A stretch of 64,000 nt of DNA from Flavobacterium piscisymbiosum (GTDB lineage: Bacteria > Bacteroidota > Bacteroidia > Flavobacteriales > Flavobacteriaceae), in contig NZ_JAJJMM010000001.1 in NCBI RefSeq assembly GCF_020905295.1, positions 3,658,001 through 3,722,000 on the forward strand, in the 5' to 3' direction. Made by a program: the position numbers and the translations under genes. The notes under the pieces were generated by a model. The model had not been told where the DNA came from and did no database searches. It saw only the letters and a list, made by a program, of their open reading frames with translations. This document shows, piece by piece, positions 33,368 to 43,224 of this stretch (positions are counted from its first letter, which is position 1; every line of letters begins with the position of its first letter).

Positions 33368-34216
33368 CTATCCCCCAATCATTTCACCGCCATTAATATG
33401 AATAAATTGTCCGGTGATATAACTGCTGTCTTCGCAAGCCAGGAATACATAAGCCGGAGCAACTTCAGAGGGCTGACCGGCTCTTTCCATTGGATTGTCT
33501 TTTCCAAAATCAGATAAATTATCGAAACTCGCCACAATCAGCGGAGTCCATATTGGGCCGGGAGCTACTCCGTTTACACGGATTTTTTTCCTGGCAAGCA
33601 TGGTCGATAATGATCTGGTAAAACTTACAATTGCACCTTTTGTACTGGCGTAATCTGCAAGATGTTCGCTGCCGCGATACGCTGTGACTGAACTTGTATT
33701 GATTATAGTATCGCCTTCTTCTAAAAATGGAAGCGCGGCTTTTGTAATATAAAAATAAGGATATATATTGGTTTCGAATGTTTTATGAAGTTGTGCGGCG
33801 GTTATGTCTTCCAGTTCGGTTTGAGGGAATTGTACTGCGGCATTATTTACTACAATGTTTAGTTTTTTAAAGTGCGTATGGCATTTTTTTACGGCACTTT
33901 TGCAAAATTTCTCATCCTTCAAATCTCCACTAATAATCAGGCATTCTCGCCCTTCTTTTTCAATTAGTGCTTTGGTATCTTTGGCATCTTTGTCTTCTTT
34001 AAGGTAAACAATGGCAATATTGGCACCTTCTCGGGCAAAATGTACGGCAACACTTCGTCCAATACCGCTATCGCCTCCGGTTATAAAAGCTACTTTTCCT
34101 AAAAGTTTTCCGCTTCCAACATAGTTTTCTCTTATTACTTCAGGTTCCGGATGCATTAGATGTTCGTTGCCCGGAAGGTTTTGTTTTTGTTCGGGAAATG
34201 TTTTCGTCTTTTTCAT
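33368..34216 (-). CDS. Short-chain dehydrogenase/reductase, general-stress (YghA/GSP39-like)
   Basis: 282 residues with the N-terminal extension typical of this branch (PEQKQNLPGNEHLMHPEP). NADP(H) motif AFITGGDSGIGRSVAVHFA; NNAA; catalytic Ser in NTSSVTAYRG and YASTKGA (Tyr, Lys); C-terminal SSYITGQFIHINGGEMIGG. Family members (YghA, YdaD/GSP39) are stress-induced aldehyde/alcohol reductases. The substrate is unknown. Confidence 0.93.
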   Translation of the reverse strand: MKKTKTFPEQKQNLPGNEHLMHPEPEVIRENYVGSGKLLGKVAFITGGDSGIGRSVAVHFAREGANIAIVYLKEDKDAKDTKALIEKEGRECLIISGDLKDEKFCKSAVKKCHTHFKKLNIVVNNAAVQFPQTELEDITAAQLHKTFETNIYPYFYITKAALPFLEEGDTIINTSSVTAYRGSEHLADYASTKGAIVSFTRSLSTMLARKKIRVNGVAPGPIWTPLIVASFDNLSDFGKDNPMERAGQPSEVAPAYVFLACEDSSYITGQFIHINGGEMIGG

Positions 34217-34394
34217 AACTTGTAATTTTAAAGCAATTAATCTGACCCTAAAATAGTTAATGATAATTCAAGTCATTAACCGAAAGAAATTTAAGATTAT
34301 CGCAATAAAGAAGCGTTATATAATTTGAATATTGAACATGGGAATTATGTAACGAATTAAATTTTCAATAAAAGTGCTGTTTCTTTTTTTTTTA

Positions 34395-34402
34395 TAAATT
34401 TG
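34395..34402 (+). promoter_or_regulatory. -7 box of the signalling operon
   Basis: TAAATTTG fits TAnnTTTG, about 115 nt before the first kinase gene. No clear -33 element. Confidence 0.35.
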
Positions 34403-34517
34403 AAGGTTTGACTGTCGTTATTTAAAATAGGATCAGATGTTTTAAATGAGATATTCAAAGTAATTTTCAAACTAAAAACAAATTTTAATTCAATAAAACT
34501 TTACTCCCCCAACCAGT

Positions 34518-35732
34518 ATGGTATTAATCGTTGACGATATAAAGGCAAATATTATTGCCTTGAAGAAAACATTAGAGCTACATGATATTGATGTAGATAC
34601 TGCCGAGTCTGGTGAAGAAGCCCTTAAAAAAATTTTAAAGACAGATTATTGCCTGATCATCATGGATGTTCAGATGCCGGGACTTGACGGTTTTGAAGTC
34701 GTGAAAATTCTCTCGGGTAATAAACGAACCAAAGACATTCCGGTTATTTTTCTATCGGCGCTTAATATCGAAAAAAAGTATATTTTTAAAGGATATGAAA
34801 CCGGAGCTGTCGAATACATTACCAAACCTGTCGACAGTGATTTGCTGATTTTGAAAGTAAAAACCTTTTTAAAACTATACGAACAGCAAAGAGAATTAAA
34901 AGGCATAAAAGAACTTCTTTCTAAAGAGATTATCATAAGAAAAGAAGCTCAGGATAATCTCGAAATTAAAATCGCTGAAAGAACCAAAGAACTGGTTTTG
35001 AAAAACGAAGAATTAGAGATGAAAAATCACGAACTGCAGCAATTTTCCTGGGTAGTTTCGCACGATTTAAATGAACCCATAAGAAAGATCCAAATCTTTA
35101 TAAAAATCATCAAAGAACTTTATCTGGCCGATGACGCAAAGGCAGTTGATTATGTAAATCGTACCATAAAATCGGCTGAAAGAATGCAGACTTTAATTAC
35201 CGATTTATTGGCTTACTCAAGATTATCGTCGCAGGTAAAACCCGAAGTAACAGATTTGAATGTGGTACTGCAGGAAGTTTTATCTGATTTTGATTATTTA
35301 ATCGAAAGAAAAAACGCTACTATAAAATCGAATGAACTTCCTACGATAGATAGTATTCCGAGTCAACTAAGGCAGGTTTTTCAGAATTTGATAGGGAATG
35401 CCTTAAAATTCTCCGGAAATTCGCAACATCCCTTAATCGAAATAACTTCGGAAATCATTTTGGATAAATCGTTTGAGAGTCCAACTTCCCCGGAAGGGAA
35501 ATTTTGCAGAATTACAGTAAAAGATAACGGAATTGGTTTTGATGAAATTTATCTGGACAGGATATTTATTATTTTCCAAAGTTTAAACGATCGCCAGTCA
35601 TACGAAGGAACCGGAATAGGATTGGCAATTGCAAAAAAAATCATAGAAAAACACAACGGATTAATTACGGCAAAAAGTCAGGTAGGACAGGGCGCAAGCT
35701 TTATTATCATCCTCCCTTTAAAATACGAATAA
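34518..35732 (+). CDS. Response regulator-histidine kinase (REC-HisKA-HATPase)
   Basis: 404 residues, soluble. N-terminal receiver (1-125: LIVDDIKANIIALKKTL, phosphoacceptor Asp50 in LIIMDVQMPG, ITKP), a coiled coil (130-175), HisKA with His182 in SHDLNEPIRKI, and HATPase (DNGIGF, GTGIGLAIAKKI, GQGASF). A kinase driven by its own receiver usually sits in the middle of a phosphorelay, taking signal from another kinase. First gene of the operon; 15 bp before the next. Confidence 0.92.
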   Translation: MVLIVDDIKANIIALKKTLELHDIDVDTAESGEEALKKILKTDYCLIIMDVQMPGLDGFEVVKILSGNKRTKDIPVIFLSALNIEKKYIFKGYETGAVEYITKPVDSDLLILKVKTFLKLYEQQRELKGIKELLSKEIIIRKEAQDNLEIKIAERTKELVLKNEELEMKNHELQQFSWVVSHDLNEPIRKIQIFIKIIKELYLADDAKAVDYVNRTIKSAERMQTLITDLLAYSRLSSQVKPEVTDLNVVLQEVLSDFDYLIERKNATIKSNELPTIDSIPSQLRQVFQNLIGNALKFSGNSQHPLIEITSEIILDKSFESPTSPEGKFCRITVKDNGIGFDEIYLDRIFIIFQSLNDRQSYEGTGIGLAIAKKIIEKHNGLITAKSQVGQGASFIIILPLKYE

Positions 35733-35747
35733 ATATAACCAAAAAAC

Positions 35748-38700
35748 ATGAAGAGTAATTTTAAAAGAAATTTGTTAATCAGTTCATTAGTGTCATTATT
35801 GGTGCTAATGGTCAGTTCCACGGCCTCATTTCTTAGTATAAAAAGCTTGTTAGACAGTAATTCCTGGGTAAACCATACTCAAGAGGTTATTTATAATCTT
35901 AACGAAGGTTCGGCTATAATTACTGAGGCGCAAACCAGTATGCGTGGCTATTTGATTGCGGGCGACGAACAATTTGTAGACCGATACAATGATGCTGAGG
36001 CAAAATCTAAAGTTTTTTTCGACAAGGTTGCAGAACTTACAGTTGATAATCCGTCGCAACAAATGCAGTTAAAGGAGCTAAAAGAGCTGCGAGAAAACTT
36101 TTTTAAGTACTTGAACAATCAAATTGTAAAAAAACGTCTCGGGAAAAACTCTGCTACATTTGATCTTACCGAAGGTCGAAATATGATGAGTGATTTACGA
36201 GCGCAAATAAAAACGGTCGAAAGTACAGAACAAAACCTTTTAAAAGTACGCAACGAAAACTCAGAGCGTTATGGTACTTACAGCATTGTCCTGATTATCG
36301 TTGCTTTTATAATTGCTTTCTTTATTTCGATTGTCTTTTTGATCAGAATTTTGAAAGATTTCAACGAACGTGCTTTACTTCAAAATGAATTAGAGAAAAA
36401 AGACCGTGAAACTGCGCAAAGAATCGAAGCGATCAGTTCTATTGCGAGTAATATTTCAAATGGAAATTATGATATCAGGGTAGATGATAACAAGGCCGAT
36501 GCTTTAGGAAGTGTGGGAGAATCTCTAAATAGTATGGGAGTTTCCTTAAAAAGCTCTTTCGATTTATTATCTCAAAAAGAATGGCTTCAAACCGGTATTG
36601 CAAATCTTAATAATGTAATGCTGGGCGATAAACCAATGCAAAAATTAGCCAAAGATGTGATCGAATTTGTGTGCCAATATACCAATAGCAGCGCGGGAGT
36701 TTTGTACATTTTAGAAGATAATGAACTTTTTGTTGCCGGTGGTTATAGCTACATTCCAAGCAAAAATCGTGAGCGCATGCAAAAAGGGGAAGGATTGATT
36801 GGTCAGGCCATTATTTCAGGAAAAATTCTGGAACTAAAAGCTTTATCTCCAGATGATATTCAGATAAATTATGCTTTAGGGCAAATAAAACCAACACATA
36901 TTGTAGCCGTTCCGTTATTGGATACCAGAATCGAAGGTGCAATAGAATTGGCGAGTATTTACGGATTTTCGGATCTGCATTTAGAATTTCTAAAAAGTGT
37001 TTCTAATAATATAGGAATTGCCATTAAATCGACTCAAAACAGAAAACGAGTGATGGAATTGCTGGAAGAAACCAAATCTCAGTCAGAAGAACTTCAGGTG
37101 CAGCACAGCGAACTTGAAGCTATTAATGCCGAATTGGAAGCGCAAACAGAAAAACTTCAGGCTTCTGAAGAAGAGTTGCGTGTACAGCAGGAAGAATTAG
37201 AGCAAACGAACGAAGAATTGTCTGAAAGAAGTGTTTTACTGGAAGAAAAAAATAATGAAATCCAGAAAAAATCTGAAGCTTTAGAACTTACAACTCGTTA
37301 TAAATCAGAGTTTTTGGCGAATATGTCGCACGAATTAAGAACACCTTTAAACTCTATTTTGCTTTTAAGCCGTTTGTTATCTGAAAATAATAACAAAAGC
37401 ATGGTCGAAGAAGAAATTGAGTTTGCCAAAGTAATCCAGAGTTCAGGAAATAGTTTGTTAGGATTGATTGATGAAATTCTTGATTTGTCTAAAATTGAAG
37501 CCGGTAAAATGGAGCTTGAATTCCTGGATGTTTCGACCAAAGAAATCACAGATACTTTATGGAATTTATTTAATCTGGTAGCGAAAGAAAAAGGAATTGA
37601 ATTTGAAATTCTTGCAAAAGACGCTCCGGTTGTCATTAAAACAGACAAAATGCGTTTAGAACAAATTCTTAAAAATTTGATTTCAAACGCCATTAAATTT
37701 ACCGAAAAAGGAAAAGTAACTTTAGAAATTAAAATTAATACAGACGATGACAAAATTATTTGTTTCATCGTAAAAGATACCGGAATTGGAATCCCGTTAG
37801 AGAAACAGCCTTTAATTTTCGAAGCGTTTCAGCAAGCCGATGGTTCTACCAAACGTAAATACGGAGGAACTGGTTTAGGATTGTCGATTAGCCGTGAATT
37901 GGCGAAACTGCTTCGCGGAGAAATTATATTGCATAGTAAGGAGAATGAAGGAAGTTCGTTTACTTTATGTTTACCGGTTTTTGGATCTGCAATTCATAAA
38001 ATTAATGTAGAGAAAATTCCGCCAACAGAATTTACAGAATTAGAAGCAGAGGAAAAACCACCTGTAAAAAACAAATATTTAAGTGCCTTTATTCCGGATG
38101 AAATCGAAGACGACAGAGATTCAATTGTTCCTGGAGATAAAGTAATTCTGGTTGTAGAAGATGATATTAATTTTGCTAAATCGCTTTTGACATTTACCCG
38201 AAAAAAAGGATACAAAGGAGTAGTTTCTGTACGTGGAGATTATGCTTTAAACTTTGCCTTGCTTTATAATCCGGTTGGTGTTTTATTAGATATAGAATTG
38301 CCGATAAAAAGTGGTTGGGAAGTTTTAGAAGAATTAAAAAATCATTCAGCTACCAAACATATTCCGGTTCATATTATGTCATCGCACAAATTAAAACAGG
38401 AAAGTTTACTAAAAGGAGCAGTAGATTTCTTAGACAAACCGGTGGCTTTCGAGAAAATTCCGGATGTATTTTTACGAATCGAACATATCATAAATAAAGA
38501 AGCGCAAAAAGTTTTGATTATAGAAGATAATCCAAAACATGCAAAAGCTTTGGCTTATTTCCTGGAAACGTATAATATTAACTCAGAAATAAAAAGCGAA
38601 GTTTCGCAAGGATTAGAAGCTTTGAATAAAACCGAAGTAGATTGTGTGATTCTTGATATGGGAATTCCGGACAAACATGCGTATCAAATTCTTGATGGCG

Positions 38701-39317
38701 TTAAGAAATCTCCGGGATTAGAAAACCTTCCGGTAATTGTATTTACAGGAAAAAGTTTATCGATGAAAGAAGAAGTAAAAATTAAAAAATACGCCGATTC
38801 GATTATTGTAAAAACGGCGCATTCTTACCAAAGAATGTTAGACGAAGTTTCGCTTTTTTTACATTTAGTTGAAGATAAAAAAGACCCAAAAGACAAAAAA
38901 GAAAGCCATAAAAAGCTAAATTTACTAAATAATATCCTGCACGATAAAAAGGTATTAATTGTAGATGACGATGTTCGTAATATTTATTCGTTGACAAAAG
39001 CATTAGAAGTTTTTAAAATGAATGTAATTACAGCCTTTGATGGTAAAGAAGCCATCAAAATTTTGGAAGAACACACAGATACTGATATTGTTTTACTGGA
39101 TATGATGATGCCTAACATGGACGGTTACGAAACGGCCGAAAAAATTCGCAGCATGCCTAAATTCCTTAATTTACCACTTATTGCCGTTACAGCAAAAGCA
39201 ATGACAGGAGACAGGGAAAAATGTATCAAAGCAGGCGCATCAGATTATATTACCAAACCGGTCGATATTGATCAGTTGCTTTCGTTATTGCGAGTGTGGC
39301 TGTATGATAAGATATAA
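35748..39317 (+). CDS. CHASE3-HAMP-GAF hybrid histidine kinase with three receiver domains
   Basis: 1189 residues. TM1 (about 8-30), periplasmic CHASE3 domain with EAQTSMRGYLIAGDE, TM2 (about 178-200), HAMP (about 205-265), GAF (about 280-425, NSSAGVLYILEDNELFVAGG), long coiled coil (430-515), HisKA with His528 (MSHELRTPLNSI), HATPase (about 635-755, KYGGTGLGLSISRELAK), then REC1 (LVVEDD, about 800-910), REC2 (LIIEDN, about 920-1035) and REC3 (LIVDDD, about 1065-1185). REC2 has ILDMGIPD at the phospho site. A membrane input hub whose receivers can feed the neighbouring regulators. Confidence 0.94.
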   Translation: MKSNFKRNLLISSLVSLLVLMVSSTASFLSIKSLLDSNSWVNHTQEVIYNLNEGSAIITEAQTSMRGYLIAGDEQFVDRYNDAEAKSKVFFDKVAELTVDNPSQQMQLKELKELRENFFKYLNNQIVKKRLGKNSATFDLTEGRNMMSDLRAQIKTVESTEQNLLKVRNENSERYGTYSIVLIIVAFIIAFFISIVFLIRILKDFNERALLQNELEKKDRETAQRIEAISSIASNISNGNYDIRVDDNKADALGSVGESLNSMGVSLKSSFDLLSQKEWLQTGIANLNNVMLGDKPMQKLAKDVIEFVCQYTNSSAGVLYILEDNELFVAGGYSYIPSKNRERMQKGEGLIGQAIISGKILELKALSPDDIQINYALGQIKPTHIVAVPLLDTRIEGAIELASIYGFSDLHLEFLKSVSNNIGIAIKSTQNRKRVMELLEETKSQSEELQVQHSELEAINAELEAQTEKLQASEEELRVQQEELEQTNEELSERSVLLEEKNNEIQKKSEALELTTRYKSEFLANMSHELRTPLNSILLLSRLLSENNNKSMVEEEIEFAKVIQSSGNSLLGLIDEILDLSKIEAGKMELEFLDVSTKEITDTLWNLFNLVAKEKGIEFEILAKDAPVVIKTDKMRLEQILKNLISNAIKFTEKGKVTLEIKINTDDDKIICFIVKDTGIGIPLEKQPLIFEAFQQADGSTKRKYGGTGLGLSISRELAKLLRGEIILHSKENEGSSFTLCLPVFGSAIHKINVEKIPPTEFTELEAEEKPPVKNKYLSAFIPDEIEDDRDSIVPGDKVILVVEDDINFAKSLLTFTRKKGYKGVVSVRGDYALNFALLYNPVGVLLDIELPIKSGWEVLEELKNHSATKHIPVHIMSSHKLKQESLLKGAVDFLDKPVAFEKIPDVFLRIEHIINKEAQKVLIIEDNPKHAKALAYFLETYNINSEIKSEVSQGLEALNKTEVDCVILDMGIPDKHAYQILDGVKKSPGLENLPVIVFTGKSLSMKEEVKIKKYADSIIVKTAHSYQRMLDEVSLFLHLVEDKKDPKDKKESHKKLNLLNNILHDKKVLIVDDDVRNIYSLTKALEVFKMNVITAFDGKEAIKILEEHTDTDIVLLDMMMPNMDGYETAEKIRSMPKFLNLPLIAVTAKAMTGDREKCIKAGASDYITKPVDIDQLLSLLRVWLYDKI

Positions 39318-39329
39318 ATAGATTACAAA

Positions 39330-39500
39330 GAAAAAGTTAGCCAAAGATTAAAATAATTCAGGCAGATTATTTGATGCTAATTTCACGCAGATTTAAAAAG
39401 ATTCAAGCAGATTTGCACAGATTAATTTAATAAAAATCTAAAATTAAATCTGCTTTAATCTGTAAAATCTGCGTGAAACAAAAATGTTTTAATCTTTGAA
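39330..39500. repeat. Palindromic element inside the signalling operon
   Basis: TTTCACGCAGATTT (39381-39394) is exactly inverted at 39465-39478, with further GCAGATT/AATCTGC palindromes inside and AAAGATTAAAA outside. It separates the big hybrid kinase from the small receiver gene by 244 bp. Confidence 0.7.
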
Positions 39501-39561
39501 ATAAAAAACTTAAAAAAATAATTCGTTACAAAAAAAATAAACCAAATAAAAAGTGGACGAA

Positions 39562-39927
39562 ATGAATAAAAAAAGACTCTTAATTATTGATGATGATTCT
39601 AGAAATATTTTTGCTTTAGAACACACTTTACGTGCAAAATCATTCGATTGTTTGTCTTGTTTAAGTGCCGAAGAGGCATTGAAATTATTGAGTACTGATG
39701 AACAAATTGATGCTGTCCTGATCGATATGATGATGCCCGAAATGGATGGCTATGATGCTATTCCGTTGATAAAAGCATTGCCTAACAGGCGATCAACTTA
39801 TGTTGTTGCGGTAACAGCGCAGGCGATGACGGGAGATAAAGAAAAATGTCTTGAGGCTGGGGCAGATGCCTATATTTCAAAACCTGTTGATGTAGATAAA
39901 TTACTGCTTATTTTGAGCAAAATGTGA
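39562..39927 (+). CDS. Single-domain response regulator
   Basis: 121 residues from the ATG at 39562 (a GTG at 39553 is also possible and adds three residues). Receiver only: LLIIDDDSRNIFALE, phosphoacceptor Asp55 in AVLIDMMMPEMDG, VAVTAQAMTGDKEKCLEAGA, SKPVD. It closely resembles REC3 of the upstream hybrid kinase, suggesting duplication of that domain. 7 bp precede cheR. Confidence 0.9.
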   Translation: MNKKRLLIIDDDSRNIFALEHTLRAKSFDCLSCLSAEEALKLLSTDEQIDAVLIDMMMPEMDGYDAIPLIKALPNRRSTYVVAVTAQAMTGDKEKCLEAGADAYISKPVDVDKLLLILSKM

Positions 39928-39934
39928 AGGAAGT

Positions 39935-40744
39935 ATGATTGAGGATATCGAATTAGAAACGCTTATTAATGATGTTTATGAATATTATGGTTTTGATTTT
40001 GGAAGCTACTCAAGAGCTTCATTAAAAAGACGGGTAAACAGGCTATTTCATTTAGACGGATTTACTCATTTTCATGAATTTCTTTCAAGAGTTCGTTATG
40101 ACCCTGAATATTATAAAAGGATGGTCGACGAAATCACGGTTAATGTAACCGAGATGTTTCGTGACCCTGCTTTTTATGCCGTGCTTAGAAATGAAATATT
40201 GCCATTATTAGGCACCAAACCTTTTATCAGATTATGGCATGCAGGATGTTCTACAGGCGAAGAAGTCTATTCGATGGCCATTATGCTCAAAGAAGCCGGT
40301 TTATTGCACAAATCCTTAATTTATGCAACAGATATTAATGCCACGGTTTTAGAAACGGCCAAAAAAGGAATTTTTCCTTTACGAATGATGAAAGAATACT
40401 CGGAAAACTATCGTGATGCAGGCGGACAAGAAGATTTTTCGAATTACTATATTGCCAATTACGGCATTGCCAAGTTTAATGAAGAACTGGCCGAAAAGAT
40501 GGTTTTCTCACAACATAATTTAGTTTCAGATACTTCATTTAACGAATTTGATATCATATTATGTCGTAATGTTTTAATTTATTTTGACAACGATCTTCAA
40601 AAAAGGGTCATTAATTTATTCGATGAAAGTCTGGCCGTTTTAGGTTTCTTAGCTTTAGGTACAAAAGAAACTATAAAATATTCTATATCAATGAGTAAAT
40701 ACAAACAGCTGGACAAAGAGAAAATATGGAGGAAGATAAAATAA
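39935..40744 (+). CDS. cheR: CheR-type protein methyltransferase
   Basis: 269 residues. N-terminal helical domain (YYGFDFGSYSRASLKRRVNR, then the Arg-rich helix and VTEMFRDPAFY) and SAM-binding domain (LWHAGCSTGEEVYSMAI, then IYATDINATVLETA, FDIILCRNVLIYFD). CheR methylates Glu side chains of chemoreceptors in flagellated bacteria. No receptor gene is present here, and its partners in this operon are hybrid kinases, so an adaptation-like control of those kinases is inferred. Its last 19 bp overlap cheB. Confidence 0.92.
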   Translation: MIEDIELETLINDVYEYYGFDFGSYSRASLKRRVNRLFHLDGFTHFHEFLSRVRYDPEYYKRMVDEITVNVTEMFRDPAFYAVLRNEILPLLGTKPFIRLWHAGCSTGEEVYSMAIMLKEAGLLHKSLIYATDINATVLETAKKGIFPLRMMKEYSENYRDAGGQEDFSNYYIANYGIAKFNEELAEKMVFSQHNLVSDTSFNEFDIILCRNVLIYFDNDLQKRVINLFDESLAVLGFLALGTKETIKYSISMSKYKQLDKEKIWRKIK

Positions 40745-41319
40745 TATCAAATTGTAAAGTAGTAATTATAGGAGGATCTGCTGGGAGTTTAAATGCCTTA
40801 ATGCAAATTTTACCTGAGTTGCCAGAATTAAAAGATTTTGCGATCGTAATTGTTTTGCATCGCAAAAGTACCGATGATCAGACATTAGAAGAACTTATTG
40901 CGCTCAAGGCAAGTATAACAGTAAAACCAGTCGAGGACAAAGTGCCTCTTTTACCAGGTTTTATTTATGTTGCGCCTTCTAATTATCATTTATTATTCGA
41001 AAAAAACGAGACACTTTCGTTAGATATTTCAGAGAAAATCAATTATAGCCGTCCCAGTATCGATGTTTCTTTTGAATCTGCGGCAGAAATTTACGGATCT
41101 TCTCTGGTAGGAATTTTGTTATCAGGCTCGAATACAGATGGAACTCAGGGATTAAAAGCGATTCAGGCAGCAAAAGGAACCGTTGTGGTACAAAACCCAA
41201 CCGTGGCCGAGATGCCTTTTATGCCTCATAATGCGATTTTAAATACAACACCGGATTTTGTGCTTACGAATCAGGAAATCCTTCGATTAATAACTTTAAT
41301 AAATAGTCCGCAGGATTAA
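40726..41319 (+). CDS. cheB: CheB-type methylesterase domain protein (no receiver)
   Basis: 197 residues, only the catalytic domain: Ser in IGGSAGSLNAL, His in VLHRKS, Asp in LSGSNTDGTQGLKA. Classical CheB has an N-terminal receiver that controls it; that part is absent. The single-domain receivers upstream could supply it in trans. The start overlaps cheR by 19 bp, so the pair is translationally coupled. It ends on the stop of the convergent barrel-protein gene. Confidence 0.92.
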   Translation: MEEDKIISNCKVVIIGGSAGSLNALMQILPELPELKDFAIVIVLHRKSTDDQTLEELIALKASITVKPVEDKVPLLPGFIYVAPSNYHLLFEKNETLSLDISEKINYSRPSIDVSFESAAEIYGSSLVGILLSGSNTDGTQGLKAIQAAKGTVVVQNPTVAEMPFMPHNAILNTTPDFVLTNQEILRLITLINSPQD

Positions 41320-42092
41320 TTTTTAGGCTTCGTTTTTTCCTCATCTTCAGGAAGAACCACTTTATTCAGTTCCGCTTCTTTTTCGGCCCTTCTTTGCGCT
41401 GCTTTTCCTTTACCTATTGGTATTCCAGCCGTTAGATACAAAGATCTGTTGTACACATTAGGTCCGTCACCTTTCATTACAGGAACAAGGCCATAATAGT
41501 ATTGCACCGTAACGTTTAAGCCGTTACCTACATTCATATGATAACCTGCACCAAATGCCACACCAGCATCAAGAACCCGTATCTGATCGCGGATATTCTT
41601 TTTGTAGATCACATCATCCTTATCAACTTCTTGTTTAAATTCATCAAAAGCTTTAGCCAATAAACCAAACTGAGGTCCGGTTTTAAGATATATTCTATTT
41701 TTAAACTGATACTTAATTAAAATAGGAACATTAAAATACCTGATTTCCCGATTCACACTTCCGCCCGCAAAAGTATTATCCAGATTCACATCGTTCAACG
41801 AGTAAACCGGAATTGAGTGCGCACCCATAGGCGATTTTACAATTACTCCCGTATTGATCATCCAGGCAGGATTTTGTTTAGATCGAATGTCAAAATAAAA
41901 ACCAAGATTAAAACCCGCATTAGTTCCCGAAGATTCAAGACCCGAAATATCAGAAAAATTCACGCCGCCTTCGAGTCCAAATTCCAGGAAAGGAGAATTT
42001 AATTTATCTCCAAAAATCAAGGAAATTAAAACTTGCGAATGTGCAGATGTAACGCTAAAGAAAACGATAAGAAGTAATAAACCTTTTTTCAT
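41316..42092 (-). CDS. PorT-like outer-membrane beta-barrel protein
   Basis: 258 residues from the ATG at 42090-42092, which opens a signal peptide (MKKGLLLLIVFFSVTSAHSQ); a longer frame from 42131 overlaps the upstream gene. Barrel pattern: FGLEGGVNFSDISG, GFNLGFYFDI, IKYQFKNRIYLKTGPQFGLL, AFGAGYHMNVGNGLNVTVQYYYGL. This is the outer-membrane beta-barrel (PorT-type) family of Bacteroidota. Charged Lys/Glu tail at the end. Co-directional with the gene at 42103, 10 bp away. Confidence 0.82.
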   Translation of the reverse strand: MKKGLLLLIVFFSVTSAHSQVLISLIFGDKLNSPFLEFGLEGGVNFSDISGLESSGTNAGFNLGFYFDIRSKQNPAWMINTGVIVKSPMGAHSIPVYSLNDVNLDNTFAGGSVNREIRYFNVPILIKYQFKNRIYLKTGPQFGLLAKAFDEFKQEVDKDDVIYKKNIRDQIRVLDAGVAFGAGYHMNVGNGLNVTVQYYYGLVPVMKGDGPNVYNRSLYLTAGIPIGKGKAAQRRAEKEAELNKVVLPEDEEKTKPKN

Positions 42093-42102
42093 ATAATTGG
42101 GT

Positions 42103-43224
42103 TTAAAGTCCAAAACGATACTGAAGACCACCTAAAACCTGTGTACGGGTTCCTAAAAAACCAGCTTCTACACGAAACATAATATGTTTGTTGTACTGAA
42201 ATTGAGATCCTACAATAAAATTCCACATATCCTTTGGCGCTTTATGCAAAGAATATTGTACTGTGGATGATTCGGCAGTACTCAAAGCTCCATCAAGAGT
42301 ATTTAAAAAATTCCCTGCTGATTGTAATGCCCTGTTCGCCGTATCGTGCTTGGCAATATTTGCCGGATTTTTTTGCTGAGTTGCCGTCAATCCGTCCCAC
42401 CAGGTATCCACTTTTGATTGGTTTTCAGATACTTTTGTCAAGCCGTCATCTACTTTTTGCTGAGCACCATCCAGATTTAAAACATCAGATAAAGCAATAT
42501 TTCCCTGAGTATTTCCTTCAATATGAACTCTAAAACCACCTACCCAAACCGCAATATTTCTTTCGGGTTTACGAAGTTTAAAAGTTTTCCCCAGCCTTGG
42601 CCCAAAAATATAAGAAAAAGCAGGTTTGTCCAGTGCACTAACATCGCTCCAGGACATATTCATATCCAGAGCCAGCCAACCACCGCCAATACCAATAGTT
42701 GGGGTTAACCCCAATCCAAATGTGGTAGCGCTAAAATTGGCTTTGGTATTAAAACTCGCTACTTGCGACCAGTTATTATCCGCATCAGGAATCCATATTC
42801 CCGCGTTTATTTTAGTAGTTGGATTTGATTTTCCAAAAATTCCGTAGACATTTAAAAACGGAAGCAGCCAGATATCAGGTCTAATGGTAAGGGCGCCAAC
42901 TTCGACAGAAGATTTATCAAAACGAACAATTTCGTCTAAATTATATAAAGGACCATTATTAAAACCTACCTGTAAGTCTGTAATGTTGATTTCAGAATCC
43001 TGCCAAAAGTAATTTATCGAAAGTCCGGCAGAATAGGGTAGATTGTATCCTTTTTGTGCTACTTTTTCTCCCCAAATAGGTAGGGCATAAGGATATTTTA
43101 CAGTAGAGAGACTGTCTTTTAGTTCCTGATTTTTTTCTCCTACGATTTTATCGGTGTAGACTTGTCCAAAAATTTGTATGCTAAAGAATAATAAAAAGGC
43201 TAATAGTAGTGTATTATATTTCAT
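42103..43224 (-). CDS. Outer-membrane protein, unknown family
   Basis: 373 residues with a signal peptide (LLLAFLLFFSIQIFGQ). The mature protein has many amphipathic strands (LPYSAGLSINYFWQDS, IGGGWLALDMNMSWSD, PRLGKTFKL) and ends in a classic terminal strand, GGLQYRFGL, with the final Leu position expected for barrel insertion. An inserted polar helical region (about 250-325, DGLTKVSENQSKVDTWWDGL) interrupts the barrel. Probably an outer-membrane channel or adhesin; operon partner of the PorT-like gene. Confidence 0.7.
   Translation of the reverse strand: MKYNTLLLAFLLFFSIQIFGQVYTDKIVGEKNQELKDSLSTVKYPYALPIWGEKVAQKGYNLPYSAGLSINYFWQDSEINITDLQVGFNNGPLYNLDEIVRFDKSSVEVGALTIRPDIWLLPFLNVYGIFGKSNPTTKINAGIWIPDADNNWSQVASFNTKANFSATTFGLGLTPTIGIGGGWLALDMNMSWSDVSALDKPAFSYIFGPRLGKTFKLRKPERNIAVWVGGFRVHIEGNTQGNIALSDVLNLDGAQQKVDDGLTKVSENQSKVDTWWDGLTATQQKNPANIAKHDTANRALQSAGNFLNTLDGALSTAESSTVQYSLHKAPKDMWNFIVGSQFQYNKHIMFRVEAGFLGTRTQVLGGLQYRFGL

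Noticed and set aside
34518..41319. Flagellar chemotaxis locus
   Set aside because: CheR and CheB are present, but there is no CheA, CheW, receptor, motor or flagellar gene; the rest are hybrid kinases and receivers.
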